DNA of 64,000 bases. Source: Gammaproteobacteria bacterium (GTDB lineage Bacteria; Pseudomonadota; Gammaproteobacteria; Burkholderiales; Burkholderiaceae_B). Each line of letters opens with the position of its first letter. The stretch's first letter is position 1. The stretch covers positions 186,001 to 250,000 of the forward strand of contig JAHIXK010000005.1 in assembly GCA_018815245.1 (NCBI GenBank). Reading direction: 5' to 3'. Shown here piece by piece: positions 26,936 through 35,054 of this stretch. The position numbers were made by a program, and so were the translations under genes. The notes under the pieces are model-generated. The model searched no databases and was not told the origin of the DNA. It saw only the letters and a list, made by a program, of their open reading frames with translations.

Positions 26936-29900
26936 ATGGATTTCACACAAATTCTTGTATTTGGTCAATCGGTCAAACCTGGCTTGGGTTTTCGGTTTCG
27001 GGGCAATTACTGGGCCTTCTTCGACAAGCGCACCGAATTGTCCCCCTGGCTTGCCCTGCATCGCGAATCAATCAACGACACCGAACTGGACGAACTGCTG
27101 CTGCATGGCTTTCCCCGCACACGCACAGGTGAAACAGTCGATTGCACAGTATTGACCCACTTTGGGTTGATTGAAGGCGATTTTTACGAAGACGGCTTTT
27201 TTGTGGGCCGCACCGAACGTCAGCGCACCGCAGTGTTTACCGGCGATTTGCAGGTTGTAAAAATACCGCTGTCAGCAAACCCGCAAAAAGACCTGCTCAA
27301 CTCCAACAGCATTTACTGGACCAGCGAAGCCAAGTTACAGCGCCACCCCGCAGGCAGCCCTGAACACGAGCGCGGCAAAGCCCTGGTTGAAATGGCCAGC
27401 ATCTTGCTGGCCCGCTGGCGGGAACACGACACACAGAACCTGGAACACAAGGTAAAAAACCGAATTGCCGAATTGTGGGACGAAGGTGCCGCCGTTGCGC
27501 AGGGCGCGGGGGCGGCCGCCATGGGTTTCATCCAGGGGCTGTGGGACCTGATCAAGGTCAGCGTTGAATTCACCGTCAATGCAGTCAAAGCCACCTGCAA
27601 CGGGTTCGAGACCATCATCAATTCCAACTTTGCCGAAATTCAGCAGATGCTGATTGGCGCAGGCATGGCCGCCTACCGCACCGCGCAGGAAATGATTGCC
27701 GCGGTGAAAGAAGGCACGCGCCTGTTTAACCTGATCGGATCAGACCGATTGTTGCGCACCGGCCTGTTTGAATTTCTCGACGGTTACACCGAAAGCGTGC
27801 CGCACCTGCGGCGCTTGCGCAATGCGGCCACCGTGGTGGTGGCCATTGGCATTGAAGTGCTGTTGGCCCTTGCCACTCTGGGCGGTAGTTTGGCAGTTGC
27901 CGCAGCCCGTGTGGGCGCGCGTGCAGCGTCAGCGGCCAGCCACGTAGGCCCCTTCACCATGGCGGCCATTCGTCACTTGGCAAGCTTCGCCAAAGCGGTG
28001 GAAAAGGCTCAGGCCCCAAAGCTGCGCGCGGTAGACAACGCACCTTCGGCCAGTTCCCCCTCCAAAACTGCAGGCAAGGCGGGCGAATCGGGTGGGGGCG
28101 CCAAAGGCAACCCACAGCCCGAGCCTTCTGCCAAATCCCAGGGTGCGAACACCCCCAAAGCCGCTGCCACAAAAACAGCTGGCGAACCTGTCAGCATGAT
28201 CAACGGCGAAGAACTGCTGCAGCTTGTGGACTGCACCATGGCAGGCACTGTGGGGCTGAACTGGCAGCGCACCTACCGCAGCAGCCTGGCTGAACAGGGC
28301 TTTAATACCGGCCTGGGGGCAGGCTGGGCGCACCCATTGGCCCAGCACCTGCAAGTGCAGGCGGACAGCCTGAACTACATCGACGAAGAAGGCCGCACTG
28401 TCTACTTCAAGCCCCTTAAAGTGGGCCAGCGCTGCACCAACACCAGCGAATTTCTAACGCTTGCGCGCACCGGCGACAAAGCCTACCGCTTGCAGGCCAG
28501 CAACGGCTTGGGCCTGGCCTGGCACTTCGAAAGCCATCAAGACAACGCCAATACCTGCCACTTGGTGCGCATGGAAGATGCATTTGGCAACGCCCTTTGC
28601 ATTGATTATCTGGACGCCAAACCCACCCGCATACACACCAGCCAAGGCACCTGGGTGCTGGGCTACAACGAACAAGGTTTGATTGCGCAAGTGGCGCAAC
28701 TTGCACAGGGCGTTTCTGCCGAAGAGGTGGCCAATGAAGCTGCCGACCTATTGGGCCTGAACCAGCTGGTGCTGGTGCAATACCGTTACAACGAACTGGG
28801 TCAGCTGGTTGGTGCAACCGATGCCGCTGGCTTCGAAGAAAAGTACACCTTCAACGCCCGCAACGTGCTGGTGCAGCGCACGCTTAAAAGTGGCTACAAC
28901 ATCTACTTCGAATGGGAACTGGCTGGCGAGCATTCACGGTGCACTCGCCAATGGGGCGACCCCATCGATGGCAAGCCCACCTACCACTACCGGTTTGAAT
29001 GGGCGGTCAATGGCGACCCCAATAACGGCGACCCAAATTGCAGCGCCGCAATCGACAGCCGCAGCGCCCGCATCGAATACCACTTCAATGCCCAAGGCTT
29101 GCCCGTGTTTGAAAGGGGTCCCGAAGGGGAAGTTACCCGCACCCGCTACAACAGCAACGGCCAAGTGCTTGAACGCATCGACGCCCTGGGCCACCGCGAA
29201 CAGTTTCAGTACAACAGCCACGGCCACCTGGTGGGCTACACCAACAAACTGGGGCAACCACACACCTTTGAAGTAAACCGGCAGGGGCAGGTGCTCAAGC
29301 ACACCGATGCCGCAGGCAATTCCCGCACCAACACCTACACCGCCGAAGGCCTGCTGGCCAGCCACACCGATGCCACCGGGGCCACCACACGCTACCGGTA
29401 CAACAGCCTGGGTTTGCTGTGCGAAACCACCAACCCCCTGGGCCAAAGCACCCGCATTCTGTACAACGCGCAGGGCCAGGTGCAAGCACAAACCAATGCC
29501 CTGGGGCAAAGCAACACCTACCAGTTCGACACCTGGGGCCGGCTGGCCAGCATCAGCAACCCACTGGGCCGCAATGCTTGGTACGCTTACGACCTGATGG
29601 GCCGCTGCACCCGCGCCAGCAACCACGAAGGCTTGAGTACGCAATACAGCTACAGCCCACTGGGCCAACTGGAAAGCATCACCGACCCCACCGGGCGCAG
29701 CACCGTTTATGAATACGCCGACAAACTAAGCCAGCCCACCGCACGGATCGATGCGCAAGGCTTCAAGCTACTCTACCGCTACGACAGCGAACGCAACCTG
29801 ATCGAACTGCAAAACGAAAATGGTCAAAGCTGCCATTTTGAATACGACCTTGCCGAGCGTTTGGTCAAAGAAAACGGGTTCGACGCCCGCGTGCAAACCT

Positions 29901-31843
29901 ACAAATACAACGCCGTCGGGCACCTTGTCGAAAAACAGGAATGGGGTGTGGCCACTGCTGCGCAACCCCTGGCTTACACCCGTTACCAGCGCGATGCACA
30001 GGGGCGTTTGCTCAAAGCCACCCACAGCGATGGTGAAGAAGCCACCTACAGCTACAACCTGCAAGGCCAGTTAATACAAGCCAGCAATGCCCACCGCACC
30101 CTGCAATGGGAAGTGGATGCAGAAGGCCGCCCATTGGTCGAAATACAGGCCGAACTGCAAAACCAACACCGCATAGAACACCAATACAACCCCGCTGGCT
30201 GGCTAAAGCAAACCAGCTGGCATGCCATGGGTGTAACGGCAAACAGCGACCCGGCAAATGCCCTGCCCGCGGGCAACATGGCTTACCAGTACAACGCACT
30301 GGGATGGATCAGCGAAATAAACTACAACGGCGGGTTCCTGGCGCAATTCGAACGCGACAGCCTGGGCCGCGAAGTGTTGCGCAAACTAAGCAACCAGGTT
30401 CACACCCAAAGCTTGTACGACCCACAGGGCCGACTGATAGGGCAAGTCAACCGGCGCCAGAATGCAAACGAACTTGCCCCTAAATTGCCCACCGTGTCCA
30501 GAAGGCGCTACTGCTACAACCCGCGCAACCAGCTGGTTCGAATCGACGACCAAGGCCACGGCACCAGCCTGTACCAGTACGACGTACTGGACAGATTACG
30601 CACCGTGGAAGGCCCCACACCCGAAGCGTTCCTGTTCGACCCGGCCAGCAATTTGCTTGAAGCCCTTGAAGGCCAAGAAGCCACCGACGCACAGGCAAGC
30701 CGAGCCTTACCCGAACCCACCAGTCCGAACGCCCGCAGGCCCCAGCAAACCCCTGGCAACAGGTTAAAGCGCCAAGGCAACAGAAGGTTCACTTACGACG
30801 AACGGGGCAACCGCACAGAAGAAACAATTGAACGCGGCCCGCGCCAAGGGCAGGTAACACGCTACGAATACAACGCCCAAAACCAGCTTGTCGAAGTGAC
30901 TGTGGGTGGGGTTGTAACCCGCTACACCTACGACGCATTGGGCAGGCGGATTTCCAAGGCCAGCGAACAAAACAGCACCATCAGCACCACCACTTTTTAC
31001 TGGAATGGCGATGTACTGCTAGGTGAAGTGAATAGTGGTATTGGGCAAGAGCAAAATCGCCCCAACCGCACCTATTTGTTTGAACCGTTCAGCTTCAAAC
31101 CACTGGCACTGGTTCAAAACAACGAAGTGTTTCACTACCACACCGACCACATCGGCACCCCGCGAGAAATCACCAACGCCAAAATGGACGTGGTGTGGTC
31201 AAGCAGCTTCAAAACTTACGGCGCACTGGCCGTAGCCCACGTGAACGAAGTGGACAACCCGCTGCGCTTTCAAGGCCAATATTACGACAGCGAAACCGGG
31301 CTACACTACAACCGGCACCGGTACTACGACCCCAACTGCGGCCAATTCACCACGCAAGACCCGATTGGTTTGCTGGGTGGAATGAACGCCTACCAGTACG
31401 CACCCAACCCAATGACTTGGGTGGATCCGTGGGGGTTGAAGGGGGAGGAGATATCCGAGCGGGTCGCAGGTAACCTCGACGAAAGTAGACGCGCTAGAGA
31501 GTCGTCCAGATTTAATGAGTATTCTGATCGCGAGTGGCCACCCAACCGAGGTTTCGAATCTACGCCCGAAACTAAAGTATTGATGCCCGGAGAAAGAATT
31601 GACCGGTATGGCTCACCTTACGGCACATATACTTCACCAGAGGGGACTCCGTATAGGGCTAGGGCACCAAAGCCGGGAACTGATTTAAAGCCTTATTCTG
31701 TGTATGAAGTCACTCAACCCATTGAAGTTAGGTCTGGTTCGGCAAAGCCTTGGTTTGGTTATGAAGGCGGGGGTACCCAATATGAAATGCCCAAAAACAT
31801 GAAAGATCTTGAGGTGGCAGGGAAAATAAAAAGGGTCAAATAG
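26936..31843 (+). CDS. RHS-repeat toxin with C-terminal TNT-like NAD+ glycohydrolase domain
   Basis: The 1635-residue polymorphic toxin starts with a unique domain (1-270), then an amphipathic/TM stretch (about 290-350) and a Pro/Ala-rich linker. A DUF6531-type start (EPVSMINGEELLQLVDCTM), many YD repeats (about 540-1350) and the RHS core end (PNPMTWVDPWGL near 1500) follow. The last 133 residues are the toxic tip. DRYGSPYGTY (R1557, Y1565), PWFG and GGGTQY (Q1615) match the TNT fold of the mycobacterial NAD+-destroying toxin. Base use turns A+T-rich exactly after the core, a sign of tip exchange. Immunity gene follows in 1 nt. No VgrG, PAAR or Eag gene is in the window. Confidence 0.92.
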   Translation: MDFTQILVFGQSVKPGLGFRFRGNYWAFFDKRTELSPWLALHRESINDTELDELLLHGFPRTRTGETVDCTVLTHFGLIEGDFYEDGFFVGRTERQRTAVFTGDLQVVKIPLSANPQKDLLNSNSIYWTSEAKLQRHPAGSPEHERGKALVEMASILLARWREHDTQNLEHKVKNRIAELWDEGAAVAQGAGAAAMGFIQGLWDLIKVSVEFTVNAVKATCNGFETIINSNFAEIQQMLIGAGMAAYRTAQEMIAAVKEGTRLFNLIGSDRLLRTGLFEFLDGYTESVPHLRRLRNAATVVVAIGIEVLLALATLGGSLAVAAARVGARAASAASHVGPFTMAAIRHLASFAKAVEKAQAPKLRAVDNAPSASSPSKTAGKAGESGGGAKGNPQPEPSAKSQGANTPKAAATKTAGEPVSMINGEELLQLVDCTMAGTVGLNWQRTYRSSLAEQGFNTGLGAGWAHPLAQHLQVQADSLNYIDEEGRTVYFKPLKVGQRCTNTSEFLTLARTGDKAYRLQASNGLGLAWHFESHQDNANTCHLVRMEDAFGNALCIDYLDAKPTRIHTSQGTWVLGYNEQGLIAQVAQLAQGVSAEEVANEAADLLGLNQLVLVQYRYNELGQLVGATDAAGFEEKYTFNARNVLVQRTLKSGYNIYFEWELAGEHSRCTRQWGDPIDGKPTYHYRFEWAVNGDPNNGDPNCSAAIDSRSARIEYHFNAQGLPVFERGPEGEVTRTRYNSNGQVLERIDALGHREQFQYNSHGHLVGYTNKLGQPHTFEVNRQGQVLKHTDAAGNSRTNTYTAEGLLASHTDATGATTRYRYNSLGLLCETTNPLGQSTRILYNAQGQVQAQTNALGQSNTYQFDTWGRLASISNPLGRNAWYAYDLMGRCTRASNHEGLSTQYSYSPLGQLESITDPTGRSTVYEYADKLSQPTARIDAQGFKLLYRYDSERNLIELQNENGQSCHFEYDLAERLVKENGFDARVQTYKYNAVGHLVEKQEWGVATAAQPLAYTRYQRDAQGRLLKATHSDGEEATYSYNLQGQLIQASNAHRTLQWEVDAEGRPLVEIQAELQNQHRIEHQYNPAGWLKQTSWHAMGVTANSDPANALPAGNMAYQYNALGWISEINYNGGFLAQFERDSLGREVLRKLSNQVHTQSLYDPQGRLIGQVNRRQNANELAPKLPTVSRRRYCYNPRNQLVRIDDQGHGTSLYQYDVLDRLRTVEGPTPEAFLFDPASNLLEALEGQEATDAQASRALPEPTSPNARRPQQTPGNRLKRQGNRRFTYDERGNRTEETIERGPRQGQVTRYEYNAQNQLVEVTVGGVVTRYTYDALGRRISKASEQNSTISTTTFYWNGDVLLGEVNSGIGQEQNRPNRTYLFEPFSFKPLALVQNNEVFHYHTDHIGTPREITNAKMDVVWSSSFKTYGALAVAHVNEVDNPLRFQGQYYDSETGLHYNRHRYYDPNCGQFTTQDPIGLLGGMNAYQYAPNPMTWVDPWGLKGEEISERVAGNLDESRRARESSRFNEYSDREWPPNRGFESTPETKVLMPGERIDRYGSPYGTYTSPEGTPYRARAPKPGTDLKPYSVYEVTQPIEVRSGSAKPWFGYEGGGTQYEMPKNMKDLEVAGKIKRVK

Positions 31844-31844
31844 C

Positions 31845-32069
31845 ATGAATTTGGAAAGTTTACGTGTTCATCTGAATAATCTTGGGATTTCTAAAAGTCG
31901 ATACAGTCTTGATGGAGGAGTTCCAAATGAGAAATTATGTTTGGAAGTATCTGAAAATGGTACTTGGCACATTTATTACTCAGAGAGAGGTGGTAAAACT
32001 ACAATGTCTTACTGGTTGGAGGAGTCTGCAGCATGTCAAGAATTCTTGAAGCTTCTGCTGAGTGAGTGA
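31845..32069 (+). CDS. Probable immunity protein for the TNT toxin tip
   Basis: The 74-residue soluble acidic protein begins one base after the RHS stop. It has RYSLDGGVPNEKLCLEV and WHIYYSERGGKT, a pattern I associate with small immunity proteins next to TNT/DUF4237 toxins. Its A+T-rich composition matches the toxin tip, not the RHS core, so the two moved as a unit. It should bind and block the NAD+ glycohydrolase in the producing cell. No family name is assigned. Confidence 0.8.
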   Translation: MNLESLRVHLNNLGISKSRYSLDGGVPNEKLCLEVSENGTWHIYYSERGGKTTMSYWLEESAACQEFLKLLLSE

Positions 32070-32106
32070 ATGAACTTTAATCGCCCCAACTGCAATCAGA
32101 ATATCA

Positions 32107-32259
32107 ATGATGGCGCTCTCCGCCGACCGTCCTAGTTCAAACCCGCAGGACGATCTGTTCTGTCACGCCCCGTTTGCCGAAAGCCTTGGCAATAGCATTT
32201 GTCGCTACCCGGGCGATGATGGCTTGGTACTGGCTCTTTATGGCCAGTGGGGCTCTGGC
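32107..32259 (+). pseudogene. KAP-family P-loop ATPase, N-terminal fragment
   Basis: The frame reads LSADRPSSNPQDDLF, APFAESLGNSI and GLVLALYGQWGSG. This is the typical start of KAP NTPases, ending within the Walker A motif (expected GSGKS/T). After GSG the reading turns into unrelated sequence and stops within 17 codons, directly before a transposase remnant. KAP ATPases are often membrane-linked defence or plasmid proteins. What remains (51 codons) cannot bind ATP. Confidence 0.75.
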
Positions 32260-32277
32260 GTAAGCTTCCCTGTCAAG

Positions 32278-32403
32278 TTAACAGTTAAAAATAGAGTTTC
32301 CTGCTGACTGAATTACCCTTGGCATGTAAACCGAGGCTGGTAAATTGTTCAAAGATTCGTGTGGCCTTTCCTCTTTGTATTCGGTGCGCCACTGGTCGCA
32401 GAG
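32278..32403 (-). mobile_element. IS3-family transposase (OrfB) C-terminal remnant
   Basis: On the minus strand the frame reads CDQWRTEYKEERPHESLNNL followed by PASVYMPRV and a stop, the conserved end of the DDE integrase subunit of IS3-type elements (IS51/IS407-like). A stop codon lies just upstream of this piece, and the catalytic core is missing. It touches the truncated KAP ATPase on one side and the vapC stop on the other. A past insertion and later deletion therefore shaped this junction. Confidence 0.8.
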
Positions 32404-32407
32404 TTAT

Positions 32408-32815
32408 TCACGGCCGACTAACCCAACTCTCAGAACGTAGCCCCGGTACCCTGGAAAATTCACGCAAATTATTGGTCACCATAATGAGCCCTTGGCTGCG
32501 TGCATGCCCTGCAAGCATCACATCGTAAGCGCCGATGGAAGATCCTTTCTTCGCAAGTTCTGCCTTTATTTGTGCCGTTTGTGTTGCTGCTGCCTTGTCG
32601 TAATCCAGTACATCCAGGCGAGCGATAAACCCCTCAATTACAGTCAAATTACGTTCTACGTGGCTTGATTTTTCCGCGCCAAAAACAAGTTCCATTGCGG
32701 TAACTGCGCTGATACAGAATTGACCATAATGATTTTCGAAAGCCCGCTTTACTTCTGCCGGTTGATTCTTGATTGCATAAATACAAATGTCCGTGTCGAG
32801 CATGTATTTCAGCAT
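32408..32815 (-). CDS. vapC: VapC-type PIN-domain toxin ribonuclease
   Basis: The 135-residue PIN domain has the acidic set expected for a metal-dependent RNase: D7 (MLDTDICIY), an AMELVFGAEKS Glu near 42, GAYDVMLAGHA Asp near 98 and VTNNLREF near 114-121. VapC toxins cut tRNA or rRNA when freed from VapB. The last residues (WVSRP) run to the edge of the IS3 remnant; most VapC of this type end at about the Trp-Val, so the tail may have been altered by the insertion. It overlaps vapB (TAATG). Confidence 0.9.
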   Translation of the reverse strand: MLKYMLDTDICIYAIKNQPAEVKRAFENHYGQFCISAVTAMELVFGAEKSSHVERNLTVIEGFIARLDVLDYDKAAATQTAQIKAELAKKGSSIGAYDVMLAGHARSQGLIMVTNNLREFSRVPGLRSESWVSRP

Positions 32816-33045
32816 TAAAACGATTCTCTTTCTTGTGGTTTCGGTTGTTCGCGGTCCGTCATAAAGTCACTGGTCACCCCAAGGCCGCTGAACCAGCTGT
32901 CCCACGACTCGCCTGTTGGTGAAATAATCCGGGTTCTCCCAACTGCAATTACGTCGACGATCTTTACGTCAGCGGGTAAGGCCACTGCTTTGGGCAGGCG
33001 CACTGCCTGTGTGCGGCTGCTCATAAACACAGTTGATTTTTCCAT
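32815..33045 (-). CDS. vapB: VapB antitoxin (AbrB/SpoVT-like)
   Basis: The 76-residue protein has a swapped-hairpin AbrB-like DNA-binding domain (VFMSSRTQAVRLPKAVALP and DVIAVGRTRII). A C-terminal tail with SWDSWFSG and an acidic region should wrap the toxin. It is coupled to vapC by a one-base overlap. A palindrome just before the gene (33058-33080) is the likely self-regulation site. Confidence 0.88.
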   Translation of the reverse strand: MEKSTVFMSSRTQAVRLPKAVALPADVKIVDVIAVGRTRIISPTGESWDSWFSGLGVTSDFMTDREQPKPQERESF

Positions 33046-33057
33046 AGAATGACCTCT

Positions 33058-33080
33058 GGGATATGCAAGTGGAATATCCC
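33058..33080. promoter_or_regulatory. Probable vapBC operator palindrome
   Basis: GGGATAT and ATATCCC arms are separated by 9 nt, 13 nt upstream of the vapB start. Autoregulatory palindromes of this size are normal for vapBC operons. Binding by VapB is inferred. Confidence 0.5.
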
Positions 33081-33166
33081 ATTGTATTGTTCGCTGATTC
33101 GCCCGTCAACTATCCTATCAATCCACCCGTTATTACCCCAATCTCAAACCCATCAGGGTAGTATTC

Positions 33167-33466
33167 ATGAACATTTTGCAATCACTCATTGTTGCCGTTA
33201 CCACCTTCGCATTCACCGTATCGCCAGCATTTGGCTGGGATGGTGATGACGGTTACTGGGAACGTAGCAAGCAGGAATATTGGGACGGCCCTTGTTTGAT
33301 TAAAATTGAATCCAAGCCTTACGAGTACAAAAAAGAAGTGAAGTGCGAGGATGGCTTTTCACCCGTGGCCGATGCGCCATGGAAAGAGGAATACCGCGAT
33401 GGCGAATGCAAGGTAAAACGCGAGGCAAAACACGATGAATTCAAGGAAGAAATCAAGTGCCGTTGA
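33167..33466 (+). CDS. Small secreted protein with duplicated two-cysteine motif
   Basis: The 99-residue protein has a signal peptide (about 1-23, cleavage near AFGWD). The mature part holds two copies of a roughly 20-residue unit: GPCLIKIESKPYEYKKEVKC and GECKVKREAKHDEFKEEIKC. Each has a Cys at both ends and many Lys and Glu residues. No family is recognised. AGGG lies 9 nt before the ATG. Its 3' end overlaps the abiEii toxin gene end by 14 nt on the opposite strand. Confidence 0.65.
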   Translation: MNILQSLIVAVTTFAFTVSPAFGWDGDDGYWERSKQEYWDGPCLIKIESKPYEYKKEVKCEDGFSPVADAPWKEEYRDGECKVKREAKHDEFKEEIKCR

Positions 33467-34175
33467 GTTTTTTCAATACACCTCGAAGTGCAAGCAGCGT
33501 AGATACCATGTTCGCGGGTGGAGTGTCATGCATGCTCATGGTGCGCATGCATTTTTCCAGCCACTCTGGTTTTTCAAGCAGCTTGCCAATCGCTTTTTCA
33601 AGGTCTTGTCGAATACTTGCACCATAGGCCATTTCTGCTTTTGAATATGCGCTGACGAAAATTTGAGCGGTGGGTTTCATCATCGCCAAATCAATTACAT
33701 CGCGATTGAAGGCACCTTCGTCGGCCCAGCGGTCAGAGTTTGCGAGTAACTTGCTTGCTGCCAAATCAATCACACTCAGTGTGGAAACGTTGCACACTTC
33801 ATCTGTGGCCGCCGGGGTGTCGAATTCAATTCGACCTTCCAGCACGATCTCGAACTTAATTGTGTCTTGTCCAATTCCAAGTGTCGTGCGTATACCGTAT
33901 TGGTCTGCACGTGTCTCGCGCAGTTGCGAAATAAGCGTAGTGCTTTCTTTAAACAGCGGCATTACACTTCCCGCGTCGCGTACCAAATTTCGCAGTACGC
34001 GGTAACTTGCCAGGTCTGAAAGCATCAAGTCGATGTCGACCGATTCCCTGTATTCCCCAAACCGCAGTGCAATTGCCGTACCGCCACCAAAGTAACATCG
34101 GCGTTCCCTAAGCAGGTCTGCGTTTAGCAAACGCAACACCTGTTCAATAACCTGGTGGTGTTTACGTTTAAACAT
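33453..34175 (-). CDS. AbiEii-type nucleotidyltransferase toxin
   Basis: The 240-residue protein has the nucleotidyltransferase motif YFGGGTAIALRFGEYRESVDIDLM with the paired Asp of the DxD site, then LAASKLLANSDRWADEGAFNRDV. This is the layout of AbiEii/type IV toxins, which block growth by modifying tRNA or other targets. The ATG at 34175 is chosen because it overlaps the antitoxin gene by 8 nt; the longer frame runs through that gene. Its partner here is an HTH protein rather than the usual AbiEi winged-helix protein. Confidence 0.85.
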   Translation of the reverse strand: MFKRKHHQVIEQVLRLLNADLLRERRCYFGGGTAIALRFGEYRESVDIDLMLSDLASYRVLRNLVRDAGSVMPLFKESTTLISQLRETRADQYGIRTTLGIGQDTIKFEIVLEGRIEFDTPAATDEVCNVSTLSVIDLAASKLLANSDRWADEGAFNRDVIDLAMMKPTAQIFVSAYSKAEMAYGASIRQDLEKAIGKLLEKPEWLEKCMRTMSMHDTPPANMVSTLLALRGVLKKLNGT

Positions 34176-34635
34176 CTCGACCGGGCTCCTCGAACTCGGC
34201 GCGTAATTGCTCGATAAACTTTTTTTCGGCACCATGTATTTTCGTTTCTTCAATGTGCCGCCAGTTGCGCATGTAGATATCCCAAGCCTGCCGGGGCGAA
34301 ACAAATTGGGTGCCCTGCACATGCCAAGCCAGCAGTTTCAGTTGCGGGTAGTGGTTCAAGTCAATTTGATCGGGAAGTGCTTCCGGCCCTGTAGCCGGGG
34401 TTTCAGCAATCCCACACCGCAATCCCAATGCGGCCACTGCGGCCCAATACGCACCGGCAGCCACAGAGGGTTCGCCCGCTTCAATTCGATGCAAGGTAGT
34501 TCGGGAAAGGCCCGCAGCAGTGGCCACCGCATCGGCGCTCAACTTGTTGGCCTTGCGGTATTGCTTCAGTTGCTTTCCCAAAGCAAGCAATTGCTCGCGG
34601 GGCGTTTCGGTTTTTAGATTGAATTTGGCTGGCAT
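34168..34635 (-). CDS. XRE-type HTH antitoxin partner of the AbiEii-like toxin
   Basis: The 155-residue protein has an HTH_3 domain (LGKQLKQYRKANKLSADAVA and LSRTTLHRIEAGEPSVAAG) followed by a C-terminal half. The second half includes QLKLLAWHVQGTQFVSPRQA and WRHIEE, likely the toxin-facing part. MPAKF at 34635 has GAGA 8 nt upstream; an ATG at 34647 is possible. It overlaps the toxin gene by 8 nt. A near-perfect palindrome sits 14 nt upstream of its start. Confidence 0.8.
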   Translation of the reverse strand: MPAKFNLKTETPREQLLALGKQLKQYRKANKLSADAVATAAGLSRTTLHRIEAGEPSVAAGAYWAAVAALGLRCGIAETPATGPEALPDQIDLNHYPQLKLLAWHVQGTQFVSPRQAWDIYMRNWRHIEETKIHGAEKKFIEQLRAEFEEPGRDV

Positions 34636-34648
34636 GATGTTTCTCATT

Positions 34649-34674
34649 CTACACAAAATAGAAGTTTTGTATAG
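34649..34674. promoter_or_regulatory. Operator palindrome before the HTH/AbiEii pair
   Basis: CTACACAAAA, 6 nt, then TTTTGTATAG: the arms pair at 9 of 10 positions. It lies 14-39 nt upstream of the antitoxin start. Binding by the HTH antitoxin and autorepression are inferred from position. Confidence 0.6.
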
Positions 34675-34696
34675 AACCAGAAACACTTGGGGTTGT

Positions 34697-35053
34697 TTAT
34701 TCCACCGAGAAGCTTGACCCGCACCCACACGTACTTGTCGCCTGTGGGTTGTTGAACACGAATCGCGAGGCCAGTGTGTGGGCCTCGTAATCGATGGTCG
34801 TTCCCTCCAGGTAAGGCGCACTAACCTGGTCCACGTAAATGTGAATGTAGGGGTTGATCTGAAGCAGAATATCGTCCTCGTCTGTTTCACGGGCCAGGTC
34901 GATTTTGTATTCAAATCCCGAGCAGCCGCCCCCCTGCACATACAAGCGAATCATCGCGGGTTTGTGCATGTTGTCCCGCAGGTCCAGAATGCGTTCCTGG
35001 GCTGCATCGGTCAGGGCGATGTTACAAGTCGGGGTTGTTGCTTCAGTGGTCAT
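34697..35053 (-). CDS. erpA: Iron-sulfur cluster insertion protein ErpA
   Basis: This A-type carrier hands Fe-S clusters to apoproteins. The 118-residue protein has the three conserved Cys: C44 (GGGCSGFEY), C109 and C111 (CGCGSSF). Length and termini match betaproteobacterial ErpA. A DUF4864 gene starts the unit one base upstream, and the two probably form a small operon. Confidence 0.93.
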   Translation of the reverse strand: MTTEATTPTCNIALTDAAQERILDLRDNMHKPAMIRLYVQGGGCSGFEYKIDLARETDEDDILLQINPYIHIYVDQVSAPYLEGTTIDYEAHTLASRFVFNNPQATSTCGCGSSFSVE

Positions 35054-35054
35054 G

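Noticed and set aside
28400-31400. Repeated DNA that could be a CRISPR or satellite array
   Set aside because: The repeats are the coding YD units of the RHS protein, uneven in length and sequence, all in one open frame.
32107-34635. A working KAP-based defence island
   Set aside because: The KAP gene lacks everything after half of its Walker A motif; only the toxin-antitoxin parts remain intact.
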